Assembly: GCA_003427395.1 (NCBI GenBank)
Contig: BFEA01000012.1
Location: 1,803,004-1,841,324 of the forward strand
Source: Chara braunii
Lineage: Eukaryota; Streptophyta; Charophyceae; Charales; Characeae
Direction: 5' to 3'
Length of the DNA: 38,321 bases
The position numbers were made by a program, and so were the translations under genes. Positions 16,858 to 28,073 of this stretch are shown here, piece by piece (the stretch's first letter is position 1; the number at the start of each line of letters is the position of its first letter). The notes under the pieces are model-generated. The model was not told the DNA's origin. It made no database searches and was given only the letters and a program-made list of their open reading frames with translations.

Positions 16858-19800
16858 TGAGGACCTACACCTACTGGGCTACTGGTAGCTCTTACTTCGA
16901 GTAAAAGAAGAGTTGTCCTGCTATATGTAGAGATCCAGGCCTAGCACAATGAGCCTATAGTCTGTCCTGAAGGTAGGATCAGACCAACTTTCTCTATTGG
17001 TACCTGTTATGTTAGGCAATCTCATTCTTTCAGTTGCCCTGGCCGTGTGGTCGGGCCCATATTAATTCCTAGCCCTCTCTTCGGGGTCATTGGCGGGTGA
17101 ACCGCCGGTTCCAACATTCTTGGTCTCAAGCTACTTAACTGACTATGTCGTTGTCTAAAGTGAGCGCCACAATGACACGCGCAATTCTTTCAGCCTTAGT
17201 GGTCGAGGGGTTGATTCATAGCGTAGAGCTAAAGGCGCCTTTACTTATTACCAGGATCCGGCTCCGTCGTGGCAGCCGAGATCGGTGCTGCAACAACATG
17301 GTCAAATACCCCTGTATTTGGTCCGACAACGGTGTGCATCTTCCCGTATTCTTATGGTAGAGCCGACTTATGCGGTGTACCTTTCCGTGTTCTAACGGAT
17401 GCTTCATTCTCAATTTTGCTTATTTTGGTGAGTAGTGCAGCGGGCTGATGGGCCATACTAACTAGTCGCAGTGGGAGAGCGAGAGAAGGGGGGACAAAGA
17501 CGCTTGTTGATCACAATGTACTGCCTGGCTAACCTCGGTATGAAATGAGAAGTTTGAGTGTGGGCATGTCTGTTGGGATCGAGAGGAAAGGCGTGGGTTT
17601 AAATAGTCTATATCTTCCCATGTCTTAGCACGACATACATTCCCTTTTCTGGGCAAAACGCTACTCAAGGAGATCATTTTCATGACGATGCACCTCCTCA
17701 TCGTTGTACTTATCATTATCACCCCCATGCTCGCGCTCATCTACAAGAACGTCATGAAGATTGAGGTTCAGGTCGTCATCGAGATCAAGGTGCAGTTGTT
17801 GATCGTGTTCGTCGATTGGTCCACACTAAACCTAGGTCGTAGTGCCTTCGAGCGTCTACAAAGCGATCCCCGCCTCGATGATCACTGCTCGTCCTGATCG
17901 TGGTCTTCTTCCTGGGTTTAGTTTCACTCATGATCTTCATCCCTCGAGTTTTTAACGAGTCTGGGAGGGCGGGGAACCAAGTGCATCCATGTGGTTGAGG
18001 GTTGCGTCGTTGGTGAGTGCGAGAGCGAGATTGTTGTTGTTGATCATGGTCTTCGGTGAAAGGTTGGGTTGTTTCTTGCAGTTGCTTTCGCTATTCAGAC
18101 GCCGTTTGTCCGTCGTGATAATCATGCTCTTCCAGTGTTGCATCTGGTCAGGTTCTAGCGAAAAATTCATCATCGATTTCCGCATGTACTTTTTCGAGTT
18201 CTAGTAGGAGCGATTTTCGCGTGTACTTTTTCAAGTTCTAGTAGGAGATTCACTCTCAAATTTGCACATTTGGTGAGAAGTGAGACGTGGCCATTACCAT
18301 ACCCCTTTGCTGTTATCAAGATTACCGTGATTACTGTGGTCGGGTTCTGCTTCTTATCTTCATCATCCTCCGGATCATGGGCCTAATCGTCGACAAACTG
18401 CATTTTGTGCTGATTGTGCTAATCTACGTCCTCACTATATGGGTCCACACTTGAATGTTGCTTCAGGGGTTCAAACTTAATCACAGTAACATGTCAAGCT
18501 CGTTTTTGTGACCGAGGACTTTGTACTTGCTGCATTCTGTGACATTAGTGCTTGGTTGTTCTTAGTTGGGAAACTCACCAGGTCCATACATAGAAGGATT
18601 GACAAATTGAGAGCTCTTTCTTGATTCTATGGGTGGTGGTGCATGATGGCTCGCAGGAGTATGTACCTCCCCATGGTCTGGCAGAAGCTTCACTCTCATT
18701 TCCATTGTGGAAGTTGAGTGTGACGTTGTACATATCAGTCGAACTACAACGTGATACATTTTCTTAGCCTGAACGTGAGTTCAATCTCATTTTGTACGCT
18801 TTGCAACTTACGTAAGATTGTTCCTACTGTGGGAGCAACTTCGTTTGTAGCCACCTTAGAGTTACTCCCAAGAATCTAGAGGTTGCAGTCAGGCTGTTAC
18901 ATTTTACCCTTGTCATGTTTTTTTTTTATTGCCACCGTATATCCTATTGTTGTGGACTTTGGGTTGATCATGCTAATGCTTTGTTAGCGTTTTAAACAAC
19001 TGCTGATTCGGTACTTTATGTGTCTTTTCCGACGGTTGTAGTTTGAAAGAAACTACTGCTATAGTAACTCGAAAACTAGTGCTACAGTTACTCGGAAACT
19101 ACAGCGATGCTATTGAGTTTCAGTCCTTATTGCTAACATCGGGTTGCGACGATGTAGGTGGTGGTGTTATATTTGCGACTGCGTTCTCCTTCAGATTGTT
19201 CCGATGACTGACATCTTTGCTATTGATTTGCTGCTACGCGAAGTTTCCTTTTTGAGTCAGTTGTGCGTAGCTGTGTTGGTTTTTTTTTGCGCCATTGTGC
19301 AATTTTTTTTTGCACATTGTGTCTTTGCTGTGTAGTGTTGCGTTTCGCCTAAAACAAAGAAGGGGGTGTTCTTTATTCAAACGCAGTCGTTCTATGTCAG
19401 GAGGTCGTGACACTGGGTTTTGGACGTGGTTTGACTGTTTTCGCTACATTTTTGCCCGCCATTACGAGACCCTCAGGCGATTGACGATTACAAGACCCTC
19501 TCAAGCGAGTCTGAGAGCACCTTTCTTGTATCTGAGAGACTCAAAAACCTCTATTTCTACCTTTCTTACTCAAAGTCTGGTCTGACTGGTTCGGAGAGAA
19601 AGACAGGAGGCGGGATTGCAACCCGTAATCCGTAGGAAGACCTTATGGGAGGTCTGCCTGCCGATTGCGGAAGCTCTGTCGGGGCTCAGGTGGGGTTCAG
19701 GGGGCAAAAAACATACATATATAAAAAGCGTTTAGGTGTGTGATCCTATCCCTTAAGTGTACTACCCTTTATCTGTCGGAAGGTATGACTGAGAAAGTTT

Positions 19801-20040
19801 ATTACTTGTGTTTATTTCGAGACTTGATTTGAAAGGATAAATTAACTAAGTAGGTGTAAAAATTCAAGTTATTCGCATGAGTTCACATAGGATGAATCGG
19901 GGAAGGAGAGAGGACGATTGATTTTGCTTGTGATTGATCAGGTCAACCCAAGGTTGAGTCCATTCTGAGCATGTGGGATCAATATTTTGTTTCTTTTTTG
20001 TATGCTGGGTTGTTTGCTTAACTTTCATAGGTTGGAACGC
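16858..20040. other. no gene recognised; scattered short repeats
   Basis: I see no supported gene on either strand. Local structure: a 37-bp tandem pair at 18174-18247 (CGATTTYCGC.TGTACTTTTTC); a short degenerate triplet GAAACTACTGCTATAGTAACTC at 19049-19110; and acidic, His-rich pseudo-coding sequence on the minus strand at about 17690-17830, interrupted by stops and resembling a decayed simple-sequence protein segment. Confidence 0.5.
19718..19726 (+). promoter_or_regulatory. TATA-like element upstream of hairpin array
   Basis: TATATAAAA on the plus strand, at the end of a GC-richer block (19380-19710), about 320 bp before the first ATAAGTT hairpin. A promoter role is inference from the motif only. 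Confidence 0.3.
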
Positions 20041-21027
20041 TCCATAAGTTCGACGGTCTGTTCGCATGTTTTTCTTGGGGTTTCTGAATGGAGGATAGGG
20101 CCCATAAATTGGGTACTCAAAATCGTTGTTTTTTTTATTGTTTTGTCCAGTTCTATATTTATTTATGAGGGGGACGCATACAAAGGTTAATCACATCATA
20201 AGTTGGTGTGACCAAGTCATGAGTTGTGAACATAAATGAAACCATAATATAAAATATAATATGCCTCTTTATGTATTATATCATTGGCAGGCTAGACGAC
20301 ATAAGTTGGAAGATTTAACTATGTAAACTAGTAGAAGATCAAGCAGAAAATAAATAAGATTCAAAGTATAAAATCGAGAGGTAATCTTGGCAGACTGGAC
20401 TCATCCATAAGTTGGATAGCCTGGTTCTATGCCCATGATAACACAAAAAGCAGAAAGATAATATAAAACTTAGTTATTTTTATAAACATAATTAAAACTT
20501 GGTTGCGGATCTCCATAAATTGGAGTGACTTGACCATTCATCTTAAGAGAGAGAAAATTATATTTGTTGAATGTAGTTCTATTGCGAAACTTGGACGGAC
20601 CATAAGTTAAGGGTTGTTCGGTTATACGCACATGTTGTTTGTCTAAGCAGGCTGGATTACCCATAAGTTGGGTAGCTTGGTTCTACGCTATACGTCACTC
20701 TCTGGCCCGATTAACCACACCATAAGTTGGTGTGGTTTAGTTATATGCCCCTTGTTATTTATTCAGGTAGAGGATGAACACCTTATAAGTTGAGGAGGAT
20801 CAATTATTTATGTATTTCGAATGTTTAGGATGATCGGCCTCACCATAAGTTGGTAGGGTTTGGTCATACGTTTTATGTCGATTGTCTAGGGAGAAACCAG
20901 TCACACCATAAGTTAGTGTGACATAGTCATATACCCTACGTTTACTTTGTCTACCCAGTTTGGGCATCATAAGTTGGTGTGGCCTTGTCATATAAATCGA
21001 CAAGTTAGTCATACCCATAAGTTGGGT
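20041..21027 (+). repeat. array of hairpins with constant loop and compensating stems
   Basis: ATAAGTT (or ATAAATT) recurs about 14 times. In ten or more copies it forms the loop of a hairpin whose stem differs between copies but still pairs: TCACATC/GGTGTGA (20191-20211), ATCC/GGAT (20403-20417), CTCC/GGAG (20511-20525), TACCC/GGGTA (20658-20674), AACCACACC/GGTGTGGTT (20713-20737), CCTT/GAGG (20781-20795), TCACAC/GTGTGA (20901-20921), CATC/GGTG (20965-20979) and ACCC/GGGT (21013-21027). From 20602 to 20969 the spacing is 59-63 bp. A box like TGGTYMTAYGCC follows most hairpins and TTGTCTA precedes several. It does not look like CRISPR, tRNA or a known satellite to me. Confidence 0.85.
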
Positions 21028-21080
21028 TGTCTGGTCCTATGCCTTATGTAAGAAATGGTAAAAGGGTAATGAGGAAAGAC

Positions 21081-21175
21081 TTAAACGAACTATGTGATTT
21101 GGATGAGAAAAAAGTTAAACGAACTATGTGATTTGGATGAGAAAAACGTTAAACGACCTATGTGATCTAGAAAGA
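21081..21175 (+). repeat. 34-bp tandem repeat, nearly 3 copies
   Basis: TTAAACGAACTATGTGATTT starts at 21081 and 21115, with a diverged copy at 21149. It directly follows the hairpin array. Confidence 0.93.
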
Positions 21176-24100
21176 AATTTGAGGGTTCGTGAGGGATGTT
21201 AATGTGTTTATTTGTGTATGTCTTTGGGTTTATCATTTGGGGGGTTCTTTCGATAGTTTAGTCGCTTTAGATGCTCGATGAGTGTTGAAGCTATAGGCAA
21301 ATAAGATGGAGGATGAGAGGGAAGTTTGGGATAAGTTAAAACTAGTGCTAGGTCATGATACTATTTTCAAGGAAGGATCGTATATGTTGTCTCCAACTTT
21401 AACCGTCAAGTAAGTATCAAAAGTTAGTCTCAAGTATAGTTGTATCTTACTTATCGTATTTTTCAGCTTTGTATAAATCTTGACAGCCTCCTTTTCCTAC
21501 GGAAAACACTGCCAAAATTTTTACAAATTTGAAAAGAGTTAGTAATTTTTTTACTCGTAAAAATTATAAAAAATATATTTTTTATATGGAAAGTTCTATC
21601 GAAATTTTATAAAATTTTAAGAGTTATATTATTTTATGTCAAAAGAAATTTGGCAATCCACCCTATTTAGGGGAAATGTTGTCTAGGTTTTCGATAACTT
21701 CGAGTACAAATTAGAGGAAGGTAAGAAAGAGGTTTGTAGAGGAACTAAGCTACACGATGAGGCAAGTCCTCCATTTGTTTTAAACGTGGTATTAATCTTT
21801 TATGGCCCGTACTGTGATGTAGATTTACATATTCGATTGAAGACTTGATTCGTCTAGCCTAATTCTACAAAGGAACACTCATCTCTTATCCTTGATAAAA
21901 AGGTCAGTTTACAACATAACCTATTTACTTCCGTTTTTTAATCTAAGCCCTTGGTCCTTGTGGGTTTCATGTTTCTTGGGATTTTCACCCAGACTTCTTT
22001 CTAAATGATAATTTTTAAAGGGTTGGGACTTGTGTGCATAAGGCAAGATATGAGTTGCAAAAGAAAGTAAAGTTGACTTCCTTAGTATGTAGGATGTTGT
22101 TTTTAAATTGTATGTGATCGCATGTATGCATGAAAGATTCTGAATTGAACCTTAGTGATTGTCTGTATATTGTATGAATGTAAATGGACAAGCTAGATTA
22201 TTGTTATGAGAGTGATCGTATAATACCACACAACCTCTTTGTTTAACAATTTGAATTACTTTTGTTTATAATCATGATGATTTAGTGAGAGTGTGCGCTT
22301 ATAGACTTCACGAACAACCACAGTAATGCGCAAGTTCATCCTTGCTATTTGAATTAGCTAGTCGGATGTTGGTCCTGTATTCGGATTTCGAGGTCCTTGT
22401 CAATGATATTTCAGTTTTTAGCTCAACACAAAATGTCTCCCCTATGAGTTGAGCATTTGCGCACAGCGCCGCCAGGGTTGAACGGTTCATCCTTTAGTCG
22501 TTCAATATCACAAAGGAAATTTCATTCACGATACCTTATATCTGACACGTAAATGTCGCACGTAACGTTGAAGCCCTCAAAGGGTCGAACAATCGTGGGT
22601 AACATGTGAAGCCTCACCATGACAGATAGTCAAGGAGGTTCGGATAACTGAATAGTTTGCTTTCCCCTCGCATGAACATCCGCTTAAGTATTTTTTCGTT
22701 CGCGGACTACATCAAAGTCTCACACGAAATAAGTTATGGGTCCGACGCTAAAAAAGGGAACGGCGTGCGGCTCGACCTTTTCCTTACAAATAATTGTTGA
22801 GGCCAACTCACACACAAGTTATATATAAGCTCAAGTCTATGAACATTTTCAAAATTGTCTGCATGCGACAAATTTAGTTTTTCTTTGTTTATAGTTATTT
22901 TTGGTGGAACGATAAAGTTCCGGGTAGAAGGGTTAACGTGTTATTGGTGGTGCGTCAAACAACTCACCACCAATCCAAATTTTATTTTGCCCTTGACGCC
23001 ATCTTACACTACCCCCTTTGGGATGCCGCACGGTGCAGAAGATGGTCGGTTATTCAATATGTTTTTCTGCTTGCTAAAGGATTGACTCCTTTAGAGCGTG
23101 CATTAGCTACGAGTGAACACTGAATGTGATCCTACGACTCAGATGAGACCGCACCTATATGGGCACCACATAGTACTCCATCATTACGACTCCTCATGTA
23201 TTCACGCATGATTCGTGATTATGATAGAGGTTTGCGAAGCAACTATCATATATGCGAAGTCATGCATGTGACATCCATGCATTCTTATCTAATAACAGTT
23301 ATGGGTCGAGCAAAAAAAGGGGCTAGGCACGATATTGCAAGTAGGAACGAATTTTCGTTGGAAAGTGTATCGTGTGGTTAGAATAGTCGTCCTAGTCGAC
23401 GGGAGTGGGATCGAGTTTTGAAAGATCAGCGCCTCGGGCGATGATTCTCGCACGAGTTCGATTGGGGCGTTAATCTCATGTACCCCTAATGCTACAGTGA
23501 ACGGGAAACACCTTTGGTTGGGCCACCTCTGCGATTGCATACGAAAACCTTCGTATGTAGTTCGGTAGCTCGGCGGGGATACATCCACGCAAGGGATGGT
23601 GACAACTCCTGCGGGTGAAGGTAAGTTGTGCCTCGCGTGGCCCTATCCTGACATAGGGGCTCGTGAGATGGACGGCTGACCCACTCAGCCGGAGTGGCAA
23701 AAACGCTTTACATGACAAGTCCTGCCAAATCCTGAGTGACATGATCGAGAAGGTCCCACTATGGGACCGATGCACTCAACAATGCTGGTTCTTCACAATA
23801 GGTTTCGTGACTTCATGTGCAACTGCTTTCATGAAATTGAAAGTGATTCGTTTCTTTCAACTACCGAAGGGAACGCTTGCCTTTCTTATAGAATCGATGT
23901 TTGAGCTTCTTATCATTTTTCAAAGCGGAGGTTCATGTTTGCGATGTAGTTTGGGGAAAGGATGAAAACTCGTTCTCCGGATTTGTTGCTTCGTTCTTAG
24001 ATAAATAGTCTCTCTCGTTATTTTCAGAATGATGTTCTACACTATTTTTTTTTCGATCACTTTACAACATTTTTTTAATCTCCTGCAAAAGGTTTGCAAC

Positions 24101-24520
24101 CATAATCTGGTGTTTTACACACCCTCCAAAAAGTCACGAGAAAAATAAAGATAGTAAAATAAAATATGGGTGGCGAAAAGTACTACGGTTGGTCAGCTAA
24201 ATCGGACATAAAAAATAAATATGACTTTCAAAAGTGAAATAGAGATATGAAAATTAAAAAAATAAATTGCAAATACTTCATAAAATCGAAAAGGTAGCCA
24301 GATAAAGATTTGGGTGAGAAGAATATACTCGAACAACTGCAATATTATTTTTTCAATCAAATAGATTCATCATTGATCACCTCCAACTAATACATCGATT
24401 ATATGACCCATCATCCGACCTATCATCCAACTCATCACCTGACCCATATCTATGGATTCATTATGAAGAAAACATGTTATCAAGCAAAAAACTTAGTCGA
24501 ATGTGGTTGATTAATCGATC
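21176..24520. other. AT-rich sequence without a supported gene
   Basis: Open frames here are short and lack family motifs. Notable points: strongly AT-rich 21500-21680; a TATA-like TATATATAAG at 22820-22829 on the plus strand; a 10-bp perfect hairpin at 22943-22974; and a GGTCCCA.TGGGACC palindrome at 23753-23769. The 22500-23800 part is less AT-rich and could be an old LTR-element remnant, but I found no primer site or pol motif. Confidence 0.45.
22943..22974. repeat. perfect 10-bp hairpin
   Basis: ATTGGTGGTG (22943-22952) and CACCACCAAT (22965-22974) are separated by a 12-base loop. It lies about 115 bp downstream of a TATA-like element. Confidence 0.85.
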
Positions 24521-24524
24521 GTTA

Positions 24525-24705
24525 TACCAATCAATCAATTTATCGATCAATCAATCGATCAATCAATCAACCAATCAATCATTTGCTCACTAATCGATCG
24601 ATTGATCGATCAATCAATCAACCAATCAATCATTTGCTCACTAAATCAATCACTCACTCACTCACTCACTCAATCAATCATCAGTCACTCAATGTTATCA
24701 AATAG
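24525..24705 (+). repeat. (ATCA)n/(ACTC)n tetranucleotide region with 51-bp duplication
   Basis: ATCA/ATCG tetranucleotides with an embedded 51-bp duplicated block: GATCAATCAATCAACCAATC starts at 24557 and 24608, each ending TTTGCTCACTAA. A (CTCA)n run follows. Confidence 0.93.
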
Positions 24706-25896
24706 CACATCCATTGGAGACGTGGGTGTAAAGTGATATTTTATTTTCAAGAAGTCGTCGTTAACTTGCTAAGTTTTCAGATGACCGTCCTGATAATCGG
24801 ACGAGGTTGTTGGCGCAGTTTTTTATTGGTTGCTTGCGTCTTCGGATTCGTCCTTGGAGGAGGTATTTTTTATCTCTGTCAAATTATTTTAGAAACTTGT
24901 TTGTTGGGCATTGATAGTCGCCAGTGTCGAATTTGCAAACCTTTACAATTATTTTTTTTATTGAGATTAATAAAGAACAGTACGAGTTTGATGAACAAAC
25001 CTTGATTGTGTGTATGTTGATCATCCGTTTTTTCATATTGATTTTGTTTACCATGAATATAATCTACCTTCGAATTCGCAAACTCTTTAATTTATTTTTT
25101 TGACCTCTAATTTAGTCTTTCTCCGTATGTGTAAACTGTCTTTGGTTTTTTATGTCTTCTTTTACGTGTTTTTTCTGTTTAGTTGAGTGTCATATTACTC
25201 AATCCTAGGCATACCAAACCGCACAGACCTTTAAACGCAAAGACATCTAACCTCACCGCAGCCCCGGCAATAGCATATCTGCACCCTAAACCAAACCACA
25301 TCGGTACCATACCTTACTTGTTCTTTACATTCGACAATTGGAAGAGAATTAATTGAAGTCGATAAAGGATGTACTTACACTAGGTGTTTTTGTACTAAGG
25401 TATGAACGTGATTGTGGTCAGATACATCAGGGTCTTGCTGTAATTACACTCAGATTGATTTAGAAAAGTCATAGTATGGGTATGCCCACAGACACATGTC
25501 ACTTGAAGAACAAACAACCACAACATTATTGTACAGTATTTGGCACATAAGGCTTGTCGAAGCAAATCCTCTCGCCTCTTTTTTTTAATTTATCTCTCAC
25601 ACACACACACACACACATACACACACACACATACGCAACACTCTCCCTCACGCAGTCTCTCATGGAGACATAAACCCTCATTTTCATTAGCCATTCGTTT
25701 TTGCTTCCAATCCTCCATTTTCGTCATCCCCACAATCTTTTTGCAACAAGGCAAGACTTATGACAATCCCCTACCGAAAAACTTTACATATAGAAAATGT
25801 AATTTAAGTTTTGAAAAGTGGATGTTGTTGGAGGAAAGTAATTTGAGTTTGGTATGTCTTACGAACGATTTTGTAGGTAGTGCTTTAATACACGGC

Positions 25897-25897
<1 letters not shown>
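24706..25897. other. no gene recognised
   Basis: AT-rich sequence with a short (CA)n at 25598-25635. No frame carries recognisable protein motifs. Confidence 0.45.
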
Positions 25898-25989
<92 letters not shown>

Positions 25990-25994
25990 NNNNN

Positions 25995-26083
<89 letters not shown>
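25898..26083 (+). repeat. (TA)n microsatellite with 5-base N gap
   Basis: A pure TA run interrupted by NNNNN at 25990-25994. The gap marks an assembly join or unresolved length, so the true repeat length is unknown. TA runs extrude cruciforms and are commonly mis-sized. Confidence 0.98.
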
Positions 26084-26086
<3 letters not shown>

Positions 26087-27729
26087 GGGAACTGCCTAAT
26101 CAACCGTGGGCAAAAGAAACGGAGAAAAAACAAGAAGCAAGTCGAAACGTTTTGTCAGGATTTGACCATTTGCGGAGTCCCCTTGACATATCATGACATT
26201 TTAGAGGCAATCTGTTTTTTTTTTTTTTTTTTTAAGATTTATATGAATTTCTTAGAACGCCCCCATCTCGTAACCCGTCGACCTAAGCCAAGGAGTGCGT
26301 TCGTCGAACGGCTAAGGACTATCGAGATAATCCCCGCCTAACATTCTCGCTCAGAAACAGAGGCATCCGCTCACCGTGCAAATGGAGAGCGTCATTTGTA
26401 TTCGTAGATATAGAAAAACGTACGACATGCAAAACATATTTTGTTCGAGGACAGTCGACGAGGCAACAATCCACCTTAAACCGTAATTCTCCCTAACAAC
26501 CGAAAAACCTCAGCCCCGTGAGTTAGTGTTGGGTTCTACAGAGGGGCGACTACTGTTCGTCACCGGCGAGTCCAGTCCCGCCATTTGAAGACCATAACTT
26601 TCACGATTTTTCATCCTCATAAAAAATTCGTTAAAAATTCTAAAAATTTGAGGGTTCGTAGATTAGGTTGTGATTGTTTCAGGAAAAATATTATAATAAA
26701 TAAATAAAATAATTTTCAACGTGAAATAATCATCGCGCCAATTCGGCACGTTTCCAATTTTAAGACTTAAATTTCATTTTTGTCATTCATCCCGTTTTCC
26801 ACTCTATGCTACCGGTACCCCTCGTGAAACGGCGCTACCGGTAAAATGAGTTTTTTTTGCGTCGGGGGGAATGGTGGTTTAACCTTTGTTTCAGGCAGGC
26901 ACCAACCATTGCTCAGCAACAGGTACCCTGCGGTGGGCACCCAACACTCCTCTTTAAGGTCCATGTGACATAATTTGAAGCAAGTTGTCATGCAACACTA
27001 GACGAAAGGCTTGGCAGAGTGTTGGCTCATACCTTATGAAAAACCAGCAAAAGCTTCACATGAGCAAAGGTCTGCTACAAGTAAGAAATGCATTCGAGAT
27101 ACGCGCTTGACACTAAAGGCACATCATGGCCGCACATTGTCGGTCCCTACCGCTGCTTCCTTTACCTCACCGTTTATCTGTTCTAGTGAGTTAACAAAGT
27201 CATTATGTTTTCTCGGATTTTCGACGTTTCATATGGAGGCCGAACTCTCCACAGTCTACAGTCTTTTAACAAATGAGGTTGTAAGTGATAACCTTTATGA
27301 ACCATTGCTGCAGTTGGTCTATATGTATGTACATATATATATCATTGATGTACATATGTGTATCTACGTTTGGTAAGTTTGTACGTGTATCATGTGTATG
27401 TACATATTGACATCTCTGCATGAGTCTACATCTACACAAACATCTACATCTACAATTGCATGTGTATGTACACATTGACATCAACTATACACGAGTCTAT
27501 ATCTACATTTACAACTGCAATTTACATCTACATTACTATAAAAACTACTAAACGTAATATCGCATGACCCGACTTGTTGTCCGATTTGCGATCCGGACCG
27601 TCCGCGGTGGTGACCGACCAGCGATTCCGATTCGTACCGGAAACGGCGAATTGCAGGCCCGCCGTTTTTTTTTTCTCCACGGTCCATCCCCTCATGCCCA
27701 ACCGCTTTTTCCTCCACGGTCCACCCATA
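26084..27729. other. no gene recognised
   Basis: Contains a poly(T) tract at about 26215-26234 and T/A-rich sequence. At 27310-27480 there is low-complexity (TACATCTACAT)-like sequence. No supported coding region. Confidence 0.45.
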
Positions 27730-28073
27730 GGGTGAAGTCCCACCGCCCAAGTTGAGTTTAGAAAACGCAATGGTGTGACACCATTTTGACATTAATAAAT
27801 TTGATTTTATTTTTTTTTAACTGGAAAAAAAAAAATAGAAACAACTTTTCTCATTATTTTTGATAACGTAACTCACAGAAATGAAACACGTCTAACACAG
27901 TCGGAGTGAATGTCTTTGTGGAAAAGGGATACTCCTCATGGTGAGCGAACATGGGTCACCATTTGTAAAATGAATACGGACAACATGGATGTCCAAATAC
28001 GTCCATTGCCCAAGGAAGGAAATGAGTTTGATGTCAGAGAGCCAAACACAACTGTAAGAGTTCGTCCGTTTCA

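Noticed and set aside
16242-16904. 220-codon plus frame and overlapping long minus frames in the GC-rich block
   Set aside because: High GC keeps several overlapping frames open at once, there is no recognisable domain, and it lies where the ORP 5' UTR or promoter should be.
17682-17897. Hydrophobic plus-strand frame that looks like a membrane segment
   Set aside because: It is the reverse strand of an acidic GAT/GAC-rich simple sequence; hydrophobicity follows from ATC/GTC codons.
20041-21027. CRISPR array
   Set aside because: Repeats are not constant 24-40-bp units, the constant part is a 7-base loop, the stems vary, and the surrounding genome is eukaryotic with no cas genes.
25540-26196. 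218-codon plus-strand frame
   Set aside because: It is open only because (TA)n and (CA)n repeats contain no stops in that frame, and it crosses the N gap.
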